A stretch of DNA of 64,000 nucleotides from CAIVAT01 sp964473485 (lineage in GTDB: Bacteria; Bacteroidota; Bacteroidia; Bacteroidales; FEN-979), in contig CAYYPH010000003.1 of NCBI GenBank assembly GCA_964473485.1, forward strand, positions 124,001 through 188,000. Reading direction: 5' to 3'. Positions 33,501 to 41,247 of this stretch are shown one piece after another. The notes beneath the pieces are model-generated. The model had not been told where the DNA came from. It ran no database searches and saw nothing but the letters and a program-made list of their open reading frames with translations. How positions within the stretch are numbered: position 1 is the stretch's first letter; the number at the start of each line of letters is the position of its first letter. The position numbers were made by a program, and so were the translations under genes.

Positions 33501-36500
33501 TCAGGCTCCAACAATACCTCCACATCGCCAAATCCTACCCATGTTTTTGCTTCACCGGGGACATATTCGGTAACTCTGACAGTTACCAATGCAAATGGCT
33601 GTTTTAATACACTGGTTTCGCCGGTTGTTGTCAACATGCTGCCTGTGGCAAACTTTACTTTCACTGAAGCCTGTGAGGGAAACACCACCCAGTTTACCGA
33701 TACATCCGTTCCGAATGCCAGCGCCATTTCAACCTACAACTGGACGTTCGGTGACGGTGGTACCTCCACCCTTGCATCCCCGCTTCACACCTACAGCGCT
33801 TACGGCGTGTACAATGTTACACTGACGATTGTCAATACAAACGGTTGTATCCATACTGTCACCAAACCGGTCATTGTTCACCCTAAACCAGTCGCTGAAT
33901 TCAGCTTTACTCCGGCAAGTTGTATCGGAAACCCGGTAGTTTTTACCGACCTTTCATTCATTCCATCGGGGTTTGCAGGCTATATCAACAAGTGGGAATG
34001 GGATTTTGGGGATGGAACGGCCACCGTGACAATCAACTATCCGACCACTCCTAACATTGTTCATACGTTTGCCGGTACTGCCTCATCTCACGTTGTCCGC
34101 CTCACCGTTACGACGACCAACGGATGTACGGCCTACAAAGAGCATATGGTGAATCACATACCTTCGCCGATTGCCAACTTCAGTTATTCCAACACGACCT
34201 GTATCGGGCAAACGGTTAACTTTACGGATCTGACTCAGACCAACGGAGGCGGAAGTATCCAGACCTGGCTATGGAACTTTGGTGATCCTTTGTCAGGCAG
34301 TAATAATCTATCAACATTGCAAAACCCATCGCATGCTTTCAGCGGTTCCGGCAACTTTAGTGTCACCCTGACCGTTACAAGTACGAACGGATGCAGCAAC
34401 ACATACACAAGTGTTCTAACGATCAATGTATTGCCTGTCGCAAATTTCTCAAACAATACGGCCTGCGAAGGCGGTACCACCCAATTTACCGATTTATCAT
34501 TGCCCAATTCTACTACCATAATTGCTTACGCCTGGAATTTTGGCGATGGTGGAACCTCAACCCAGCAGAGTCCCTCGCATACATTTGCAAATTATGGTTA
34601 TTTCAATGTGACATTGACAGTAACCAATTCAAACGGATGTATCCACTCAGTGACAAAGCCGGTGCTTGTTAATCCTAAACCCATCGCACAATTCACTTTC
34701 TCACCTTCAAGCTGCGTTGGCTCACCAGTTACCTTTACAAACCAATCGTATGTTCCGACCGGATTCTCGTCATCGATCAATATTTGGGAGTGGGATTTTG
34801 GAGACGGAACACCGCCCCTGGTGATAAACTTCCCAGCCAACCCCAATGTCGTTCATACCTTTCAGGGTACGGCCACGCTGCATAATGTGACCCTGACCGT
34901 CACCAGCACTTCAGGTTGCATTTCTTCGGTCACCAAGACTGTCATTTCAGTTCCTGAACCCATTGCCAATTTTGCCTTCTCGAGCTCAAACTGTGTAAAT
35001 CAGCCGGTTCAGTTCACCGATCTTTCACAAACCAATGGCGGAGGAGCTATACAGATCTGGAATTGGGACTTTGGCGATCCGGCATCAGGAGTCAACAATA
35101 CAGCCACCAACCAGAATCCGACCCATAGTTTCAGCAACTCCTCGCCACCGGCCTTTAATGTTACACTGATCGTGATAAATGGTAACGGTTGTTCCGACAC
35201 GCTTGTTCAGACAATCAGCATTAACAGCAGGCCTGTGGCGAACTTCATCACCGATACCGTATGCCAGGGAACGGTGACTACATTTACTGATCAATCGACA
35301 TCAGCTTCGGGAACCATTGTTGGAAGGTTATGGGATTTTGGCGATGGACAAACCTCCTCAACCAATAATCCAACGCACCTATATGGAACCCCTGGTACAT
35401 TCCTGGCAAAGCTGACCGTAACCAGTTCGCTTGGCTGCGTGAAAGATACAACCAAGCCGGTCCTTGTTCTTGGTAAGCCTGTTGCAAATTTCACTTATTC
35501 TTCGCCAAATTGTGCCGGTGATTCTGTTCAGTTCTCCGATCTTTCTTCAACACCACACGGCTCTATTCAGGAGTGGGAATGGGATTTTGGTGATGGAACT
35601 CCTCCTGTTATTATACTCTTTCCGGTCAGTCCGAATGTTAAACATTCATTTACCAATGGTGGAAATTATAATGTTAAACTAACGATTACAACCTCAGATG
35701 GGTGTTCGGCAGAAAAAATAAGTCAGGTACAGATTGGGTTCCATCCACTTGCGAATTTCAGCGCCAGTACGAATTCATGTGCTATGACGCCTGTTCAATT
35801 CACGGATCTTTCGCAAGTGAACGGTGGACCTGCGATCAGTGTCTGGAGTTGGAATTTTGATGACCCAGCATCTGGAGTGAACAACGTATCAACAACACAA
35901 AATCCGATGCATGCCTTTACTTCCGGGGGTACCTTTAATGTACATTTGCTTGTAACAAATGCCAACGGGTGTATTGACAGTATAACTAAACCCGTTGAAG
36001 TGAATGCGGTGCCTGTTGCTGAATTTACAGCCGATACGGCCTGTATCGACAGCCCGACCCAGTTCACCGACAATTCAACCACCGCATCAGGTACCATTGT
36101 TGCCTGGGCATGGAATTTCGGAGATCCGTCGAGCGGATCAAACAATATTTCATCGCTGCAGAATCCGACACATACATACAGTACAGCAGGAACCTATGCC
36201 GTTTCCCTACAGGTAATCAACTCAAACCAGTGTGTGAAGGACACTGTCGTTCAGGTCATTGCCTACCCGAAACCCACTGCAATGTTCCAGTACACCCCTG
36301 CCTGTATCAATGACTCAACACAGTTTACCGACGCCTCGCTTGCCCCGGGCAGCCAGATCCGGGCATGGCTGTGGGATTTCGGCGACGGAACAGGGACCTC
36401 AACATTACAGAACCCGATGTACCTATACAGCACCCCAGGTACGTATAATGTCAAACTTGTCGTAACAAATCTTTCAGGTTGTACCGATTCGGTTACCATT

Positions 36501-38636
36501 CCTGTCATTGCAAGGCAGGTTCCCGTGGCACAGTTTGAATATGTCAACTTCTTCTGTCCGGGAGGAAAGGTCAATTTCCAGGATAAATCGACCGCCACAG
36601 CTGCTGCCATCGTGGAACGTGAATGGACCTTTGAGCCCGGATTCACTTCGAGTATACCCAATCCTTCATATACTTTCCCGGTCAGGGACACAACCTATGC
36701 CGTGCAACTGATCGTAACCGACACCTACGGTTGCCGGGATACAGTGGTTGACAGTGTCTATGTCAAACCCGGCTTCAAGTTTTCATTTTCGAATAACAAT
36801 GTCTGTGAAGGCTATCCGACACAGTTTACTCCGATCAATCAAACACCAGGTGATTCGCTCTATTCCGTTTCCTGGAATTTCGGAGACCCGGCATCAGGAC
36901 CAAACAATACCTCGATTGTCTATCATCCCACCCATGTTTTCTCCGGTCCTGGTGGATACATTGTCAAGCTCAGGGCCTTTAATACCGATAACTGTGTCGA
37001 TAGTGTATTCAGGCAGGTTATCGTTTATAAGGCTCCAGAGCCAATGTTCGGATGGACCACATCACCATGCGACAGCAGTATAATGTTCAGAGATTCCACT
37101 GCAAACACGGGCACCGGTTCGATCGCCAGTTGGAAATGGGTGTGGGGCGACGGAACGGATACTACAATCCTTGCCCCTGGCCCGGGACATAAATCGCATA
37201 AATACCTTAATGAAGGATTTTACAACGTAACACTGATCATTACGAATTCAAGCGGATGTATCGACAGTATTACGAGAAATGTCCAGCGACTGCCATGTAT
37301 AACTGCTTCGTTCACCGTACAGGATACTCTTTGTGCCCGAAACCGGGTGACTTTTGTTGATAATTCAGTACCGACAGACCGGATAAGCCAATGGAAATGG
37401 ATATGGGGAGACGGAAAGGATACCACTTATACTGCACTTGCAAACCCGGTAACACACACCTTTGCAAATCCCGGAACCTACAGTGTAACGCTCGAAATCC
37501 AGGCGATCATCAGCGGTTCGCCGATCACCGAGCGCAAGATGGTACCGGTTGTAATAAATCCTACGCCAGTCACATATTTCTCTAATCCATCGGTCTGTTT
37601 GCACCAGCCGACCATCTTCAGGGACACTTCCACCACCTTTGGTGAAAGCAACTCCTGGTGGCACTGGAACTTCAGTCCCGGCCCATCGGATACATCGAAT
37701 GTGAAAAATCCGGTTCATCGTTACGATACAGCAGGCACCTATAACGTGAAGCTGATTGTGATGAACAAATACGGTTGTAAGGATTCGCTGACCAAGCCCA
37801 CAAGGGTGTACCGGCTGCCTGTTGCCCGTTACGACAACACTGCTGCCTGTGCCGGCGATGCAACATTCTTTACCGATAATTCGGTGCCTTCGGATACCAC
37901 GCTATGGAAATGGAGATGGTTCTTCGGAGATCCCGTGACAGAGAAAGACACTTCGAACCTGCAAGATCCCAACTACAAATACTCCACTACCGGTGATTAT
38001 TCCTTGCGGATGATTGTTAAAGACCATCATGGATGTATCGATACCATCGATTCTACGGTTACGGTCAACGTAACACCGCTGAGCGCCTTCACCGTGGTCA
38101 GGGGATTCAACGGCAAGCAGGGACAGATCAAACTTAATAACCTATCTACCGGCGGTGAAGATTACCTGTGGAATTTCGACAACGGGCGGACTTCTACCGA
38201 CAAGGATCCGGTTGCCACCTATACGGAGGATGGTGTTTACAGGATCAGCCTGATAACCTACAATGAATTTGAATGTTCCGACACCACGCTTTTCGAGTAT
38301 AAATTGTTGCTGAAAGGACTCTTTGTTCCGAATGCATTCTCGCCTACCAATAATAATATAAGCGTACGTTTGTTCCAGCCGGTGGGGATCAACCTGAAAC
38401 AATATCATGTGATGGTGTTCGACATTTGGGGTCACATGCTCTGGGAGTCGACCAAACTCGACGAAAAAGGTCGTCCGGTTGAAGGCTGGGATGGAACTTT
38501 CGAAGGCAATTTAATGCCGCAGGGCAACTACATGTGGAAGATCAGCGCAACCTTCGTTGACGATACCGTGTGGACCGGCTCCGATATCGGGCAGGGTGAC
38601 TATAAAACCATGGGAACATTAACATTAATCCGCTAA
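30549..38636 (+). CDS. Giant PKD-repeat surface protein with gliding-motility-type C-terminal (T9SS type B) domain
   Basis: ATG 30549 gives a signal peptide (MFHRFIRCILLSTIVVAASS, ending WSQ) on a protein of about 2,695 residues; the longer TTG start at 30489 is rejected. By eye I count about 28 PKD-type domains, each marked by W-[DNT]-[FW]-G-D-[GP] and a TVTLTVTNxxGC-like strand. The first domain (about 20-120) is Ig-like. The C-terminus (about 2,600-2,695) is a type B sorting domain: GLFVPNAFSPTNNN, then VFDIWGHMLWES and GWDGTFEGNLMPQGNYMWK. Residues 664-1,730 form a higher-order array of three-domain units. Such filaments are adhesins like SprB of Flavobacterium. The partner PorP/SprF-like gene starts 18 bases after the stop, matching the known SprB-SprF pairing. 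Confidence 0.93.
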   Translation: MFHRFIRCILLSTIVVAASSPLWSQNCPDTQPAITGADIACDQNASLTYTYSTPATLGSPTHSYQWEITPPGGWMIVGPTNQTQLQVKWQTVGTYTVKVTEWNNDPGFPGCVGVVATKTVNVQPLLHAYFYYEFDPAGGCYYNIVNFTGNVSVHADPNITYTWDFGDGTPPVSGAAMGVLTHTFPTTSGVTYAVTLTVTNSSGSTDQITDYVYINPDQYKPVANFTNSAAPVPNNCLYNPMSFDASTTLPKPVTNPENITILYYEWDFGDPGSGASNQVNSGTNPLVTHIFSTPGPHTITLTVTNSKYCTNTYTKNIVIDNTIPAASFTNSLACIGEATEFTNTSTTPIGNITQSDWIFGDGTSYSSTNPSELVTHTYGELGTYTAKLRVTNSNNCISEYFLKSVSVNPSPMASFLVGNACFGEQVQFTNTSTLNGGSQIANYLWDFGDPSSGSNTSTDPNPTHLFSTTGTFSVSLHVTNVDGCANTYTFPVIVHPIPAVDFTFQNGTQTYEIVFHNITGTTVGNNLVWDYGDGTFGYGPDPSHVYPGPGIFNVVLTATDATNGCSNTMQQQVVVASTGSAFFTSNSPKCVNEVMEFTPQIPGGDIVKEVWDFGDGVVQTYSTGPFPIFATHTYTSAGTFAVTRTVTYSTNYYESFSIQVVVYPIPTANFTYSNNASFPNSWACCSQAVYFTDLSYAGSGNIIQWFWNFDDPGSGVNNTSTLQNPSHVFSGCNTTYHVSLTVVDNVNNCSHTLVKDIFINPAVPVNFTFTDNTCLNQVVTFNADMTIMDPNSIATWDWDFGDGTAHSSNPQTASHLYQQAGTYNAILTVTDVNGCSNSVVKTVHVMPQPVAGFIYASQTCDGQPVQFTDQSYVPAGFPGFINKWVWTWGDGNTTTILSPSSPNVTHTFPTGVYTFNVTLTVTSSFGCETSITKPIYIIPSPTASFEIIPGTPSCTNQPVQFRDISQTNGGGSLVSWLWNFGDPVSGSNNTSTSPNPTHVFASPGTYSVTLTVTNANGCFNTLVSPVVVNMLPVANFTFTEACEGNTTQFTDTSVPNASAISTYNWTFGDGGTSTLASPLHTYSAYGVYNVTLTIVNTNGCIHTVTKPVIVHPKPVAEFSFTPASCIGNPVVFTDLSFIPSGFAGYINKWEWDFGDGTATVTINYPTTPNIVHTFAGTASSHVVRLTVTTTNGCTAYKEHMVNHIPSPIANFSYSNTTCIGQTVNFTDLTQTNGGGSIQTWLWNFGDPLSGSNNLSTLQNPSHAFSGSGNFSVTLTVTSTNGCSNTYTSVLTINVLPVANFSNNTACEGGTTQFTDLSLPNSTTIIAYAWNFGDGGTSTQQSPSHTFANYGYFNVTLTVTNSNGCIHSVTKPVLVNPKPIAQFTFSPSSCVGSPVTFTNQSYVPTGFSSSINIWEWDFGDGTPPLVINFPANPNVVHTFQGTATLHNVTLTVTSTSGCISSVTKTVISVPEPIANFAFSSSNCVNQPVQFTDLSQTNGGGAIQIWNWDFGDPASGVNNTATNQNPTHSFSNSSPPAFNVTLIVINGNGCSDTLVQTISINSRPVANFITDTVCQGTVTTFTDQSTSASGTIVGRLWDFGDGQTSSTNNPTHLYGTPGTFLAKLTVTSSLGCVKDTTKPVLVLGKPVANFTYSSPNCAGDSVQFSDLSSTPHGSIQEWEWDFGDGTPPVIILFPVSPNVKHSFTNGGNYNVKLTITTSDGCSAEKISQVQIGFHPLANFSASTNSCAMTPVQFTDLSQVNGGPAISVWSWNFDDPASGVNNVSTTQNPMHAFTSGGTFNVHLLVTNANGCIDSITKPVEVNAVPVAEFTADTACIDSPTQFTDNSTTASGTIVAWAWNFGDPSSGSNNISSLQNPTHTYSTAGTYAVSLQVINSNQCVKDTVVQVIAYPKPTAMFQYTPACINDSTQFTDASLAPGSQIRAWLWDFGDGTGTSTLQNPMYLYSTPGTYNVKLVVTNLSGCTDSVTIPVIARQVPVAQFEYVNFFCPGGKVNFQDKSTATAAAIVEREWTFEPGFTSSIPNPSYTFPVRDTTYAVQLIVTDTYGCRDTVVDSVYVKPGFKFSFSNNNVCEGYPTQFTPINQTPGDSLYSVSWNFGDPASGPNNTSIVYHPTHVFSGPGGYIVKLRAFNTDNCVDSVFRQVIVYKAPEPMFGWTTSPCDSSIMFRDSTANTGTGSIASWKWVWGDGTDTTILAPGPGHKSHKYLNEGFYNVTLIITNSSGCIDSITRNVQRLPCITASFTVQDTLCARNRVTFVDNSVPTDRISQWKWIWGDGKDTTYTALANPVTHTFANPGTYSVTLEIQAIISGSPITERKMVPVVINPTPVTYFSNPSVCLHQPTIFRDTSTTFGESNSWWHWNFSPGPSDTSNVKNPVHRYDTAGTYNVKLIVMNKYGCKDSLTKPTRVYRLPVARYDNTAACAGDATFFTDNSVPSDTTLWKWRWFFGDPVTEKDTSNLQDPNYKYSTTGDYSLRMIVKDHHGCIDTIDSTVTVNVTPLSAFTVVRGFNGKQGQIKLNNLSTGGEDYLWNFDNGRTSTDKDPVATYTEDGVYRISLITYNEFECSDTTLFEYKLLLKGLFVPNAFSPTNNNISVRLFQPVGINLKQYHVMVFDIWGHMLWESTKLDEKGRPVEGWDGTFEGNLMPQGNYMWKISATFVDDTVWTGSDIGQGDYKTMGTLTLIR
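32540..35738 (+). repeat. Higher-order three-PKD-domain repeat, period about 790-820 bases
   Basis: Four successive units start near 32540, 33363, 34161 and 34951. Each has the same three domain types: one with GDPxSGxNN, one short with GDG, and a longer one with a PNVxHTF-like loop. A further, weaker unit seems to follow from 35738. The pattern implies amplification of triplets rather than of single domains. Confidence 0.75.
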
Positions 38637-38654
38637 CCGCTAACATCTTTCTAC

Positions 38655-39761
38655 ATGAAAAGCCGTTTAATATTTCCGATTCTTCTGTTGTTGTGTCTGA
38701 CCATCGATGTTCCGGTTGCACAGAGCCAGCCCGACATGAACTATACCCAGTACTTCAGCACCCCCACCTACTATAATCCCGCATTCACAGGGATCAATAC
38801 GGGGGTAAGGGCAAGGTTCCTATTCAGGGATCAGTGGCCAACCCTTCCCATGGATTATAAATCCTATTTCTTTTCTGCAGATATTGGCGACCGTAACCTC
38901 CCCGGGTCGGGAGGAATCGGGATCCAGATCAACCAGGATACCCCCGGGGCAGGCCTGATCAATAACTTTGGAGCTGCACTCAACATCGGGGTGAGGATTC
39001 CGATAACCAGTTACATGGTCAGTCAGCTCGGTGTCAAGGCGGGTATCATGCAGCGCAGGGTCAACTGGGATGCGCTTGTTTTTGCCGACGAGTTGAGTCC
39101 ATATGATGGAAATATTTATGAAACCTCTTTTATTCCGCCTGATGCCAGTAAAAGGGTTGTGCCCGATTTTGCTGTCGGCGGTATCCTGCAGTTTATTAAC
39201 CCTACGGGTAATATTAACGGCAACATCGGCTTTGCAGTCGACCACCTTTTCGCCCCGGATGTAAGCTTCATGTCGACCGGTTCGTCGCCCTATCCGCGTA
39301 AGTGGATCGGCCATGTTGATCTTGTTTTCACGACAGGTCCGGGCGGATCTTCATCAACAGCCATGATGAGCAGCAGTGCGGATCCGTTAAAGTTGAATGT
39401 GGGAGGGTTGTACCAGAGCCAGGGAGGACTGAATTCTCTCCAGGTTGGACTCAACATGCTGAAGTTCAATGTGTATCTTGGCGCCTGGTATAAGACCACG
39501 ATGACCGGAGTTGTCAACAATGCAGTTGCCCTGTTGGCCGGTTACCGTTATCCGTTTTACGACAACATGAACCTGAAGTTTATCTACAGTTATGATCTGC
39601 AGATCAGCGGTGCGCTAAACGGTACCGGGGGCGCCCATGAGATAAGCATTGTACTTGAATTTGACGGATTATCACTCTTCGGAGGCGGAGGCGGAGGATT
39701 TGTCCCCGGCGGCGGTGGCCGCATTGGCGGCGGACCAATGGAATGTCCTACCTTCTATTAA
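38655..39761 (+). CDS. PorP/SprF family outer-membrane protein
   Basis: A 368-residue protein with a signal peptide ending AQSQ (about residue 25) and the family opening DMNYTQYFSTPTYYNPAFTG. It then has alternating beta strands expected of an outer-membrane barrel (RARFLFRDQWP, KSYFFSADIG, GGIGIQINQD). SprF-like proteins are needed for export or surface attachment of cargo bearing type B sorting domains, and the adjacent giant PKD protein is just such a cargo. The C-terminus is an odd Gly-rich tail (GGGGGGFVPGGGGRIGGG) of a kind seen in some homologues. A palindromic terminator follows. Confidence 0.93.
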   Translation: MKSRLIFPILLLLCLTIDVPVAQSQPDMNYTQYFSTPTYYNPAFTGINTGVRARFLFRDQWPTLPMDYKSYFFSADIGDRNLPGSGGIGIQINQDTPGAGLINNFGAALNIGVRIPITSYMVSQLGVKAGIMQRRVNWDALVFADELSPYDGNIYETSFIPPDASKRVVPDFAVGGILQFINPTGNINGNIGFAVDHLFAPDVSFMSTGSSPYPRKWIGHVDLVFTTGPGGSSSTAMMSSSADPLKLNVGGLYQSQGGLNSLQVGLNMLKFNVYLGAWYKTTMTGVVNNAVALLAGYRYPFYDNMNLKFIYSYDLQISGALNGTGGAHEISIVLEFDGLSLFGGGGGGFVPGGGGRIGGGPMECPTFY

Positions 39762-39775
39762 AATCACATTATAAC

Positions 39776-39811
39776 GCAGAGACGGGCTTTTAACCCGTCT
39801 CTGCCATTTTT
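39776..39811 (+). terminator. Palindromic terminator, second copy of the GAGACGGG repeat
   Basis: GCAGAGACGGG (39776-39786) pairs with CCCGTCTCTGC (39794-39804), 7-base loop, followed by a T-rich tail. A further half-copy AACCCGTCTCGG lies just after (39818-39829). Same arms as the palindrome at 21848-21874. It may also serve the convergent icd gene. Confidence 0.75.
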
Positions 39812-39832
39812 ATATCAACCCGTCTCGGCTAT

Positions 39833-41101
39833 TTATTGCATATTATTGATTATCTCGGTGCCGAATTCCGAGCATTTCAATTTGGTTGCGCCTTCCATCA
39901 ATCTTTCAAAATCGTAGGTAACGCGCTTGCGGGCAATGGCTCCCTCAAGGCCCCGCACGATCAGTGCAGCTGCTTCTTTCCAGCCCATATATTCCAGCAT
40001 CATGACGCCTGAGAGGATGACCGAACCGGGATTAACCTGGTCTTTGCCGGCATATTTCGGGGCGGTTCCGTGGGTGGCTTCAAATACCGCGTGACCGGTC
40101 ACATAGTTGATGTTGGCCCCCGGAGCAATGCCAATTCCGCCGACGATGGCAGCCAGGGCGTCAGAAATATAGTCGCCGTTAAGGTTCAGCGTGGCGATCA
40201 CCGAATATTCTGCCGGGCGGGTAAGTATCTGCTGCAGGAATGCATCTGCAATGACATCCTTGATGATGATTTTGCCTGCATTTATGGCCTGTTTCTGGGC
40301 ATTTTCAGCTGCCGCCTCGCCTTCAGATGCCTTGATCCTGTCGTACTGATCCCAGGTAAACACCTTATCGCCGAATTCTTTCTCTGCCAGTTCATAGCCC
40401 CATTGTTTGAACTGTCCTTCGGTGAATTTCATGATATTCCCCTTGTGAACCAGGGTCACCGATGGCTTGTTATGTTCCACTGCGTATCTGATGGCTGCCC
40501 TGACAAGGCGTTCGGTACCCTCTTTCGAAACCGGCTTTATACCGATGGAGGAGGATTCGGGGAACCGGATCTTTTTAACTCCCATTTCATTCACCAGGAA
40601 GTCGATCACTTTTTTTACCTCAGGAGTACCATGCATCCATTCAATCCCTGCATAAATGTCTTCGGAATTCTCGCGGAAGATGACCATGTCGGTGGTCTCG
40701 GGGCGCTTCACCGGCGAAGGTACGCCGGCAAAATACCTCACAGGGCGGAGACAGGTGTAAAGATCGAGAATCTGACGCAGCGCCACGTTGAGGGAACGGA
40801 TTCCTCCACCGACAGGGGTTGTCAATGGCCCTTTGATGGCAACCAGGTATTCACGGATGATATCCAGGGTGACCTGTGGAAGCCATTCGCCGGTTTTTTC
40901 AAATGCCTTCTCCCCCGCAAGCACCTCCTTCCAGATGATCTTTCTTTTTCCGCCGTAGGCTTTTTCAACCGCAGCGTCAAAAACCCTTACACTGGCAGCC
41001 CAGATGTCGGGACCGGTACCGTCGCCTTCAATGAACGGGATGACCGGGTAATCGGGTACATTCAGTAATCCATCAGTCAGTATTATTTTTTCTCCAGTCA
41101 T
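39833..41101 (-). CDS. icd: NADP-dependent isocitrate dehydrogenase
   Basis: Oxidative decarboxylation of isocitrate to 2-oxoglutarate in the TCA cycle. The 422-residue protein is of the homodimeric E. coli type, with an N-terminal PVIPFIEGDGTGPDIW and the substrate-binding GGGIRSLNVALRQ, whose serine is the regulatory phosphorylation site in E. coli. DNLNGDY-type and HGTAPKYAGKDQVNPGS motifs follow; the K-Y pair in the latter marks NADP+ rather than NAD+ preference. It is monocistronic with its own promoter but sits next to aconitase and citrate synthase across the large fusion gene. Confidence 0.96.
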   Translation of the reverse strand: MTGEKIILTDGLLNVPDYPVIPFIEGDGTGPDIWAASVRVFDAAVEKAYGGKRKIIWKEVLAGEKAFEKTGEWLPQVTLDIIREYLVAIKGPLTTPVGGGIRSLNVALRQILDLYTCLRPVRYFAGVPSPVKRPETTDMVIFRENSEDIYAGIEWMHGTPEVKKVIDFLVNEMGVKKIRFPESSSIGIKPVSKEGTERLVRAAIRYAVEHNKPSVTLVHKGNIMKFTEGQFKQWGYELAEKEFGDKVFTWDQYDRIKASEGEAAAENAQKQAINAGKIIIKDVIADAFLQQILTRPAEYSVIATLNLNGDYISDALAAIVGGIGIAPGANINYVTGHAVFEATHGTAPKYAGKDQVNPGSVILSGVMMLEYMGWKEAAALIVRGLEGAIARKRVTYDFERLMEGATKLKCSEFGTEIINNMQ

Positions 41102-41167
41102 AGTGCAAACTTTAATGATTTATAAATGTTTCGGTTGTGATTCTGTGATAATTATATTCAGGAATGC

Positions 41168-41201
41168 AAAGTTACTGTTAAAAATTCACATCTGTACCAA
41201 C
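41168..41201 (-). promoter_or_regulatory. Promoter of icd
   Basis: On the minus strand TTG (41201 to 41199), 23 bases, then TAACTTTG (41175 to 41168). The ATG lies 67 bases beyond. Confidence 0.48.
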
Positions 41202-41247
41202 AGCCGGTACACGGTGAATACACCCCGAATGATTACCGGAATGATGT

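Noticed and set aside
32540..35738. CRISPR-like or satellite repeat array
   Set aside because: The repeats are protein-coding PKD domains of about 80-90 codons with diverged DNA; there is no short identical repeat with unique spacers.
40070..41068. Plus-strand ORF of 332 codons opposite icd
   Set aside because: It mirrors conserved isocitrate dehydrogenase codons and shows no protein motif of its own.
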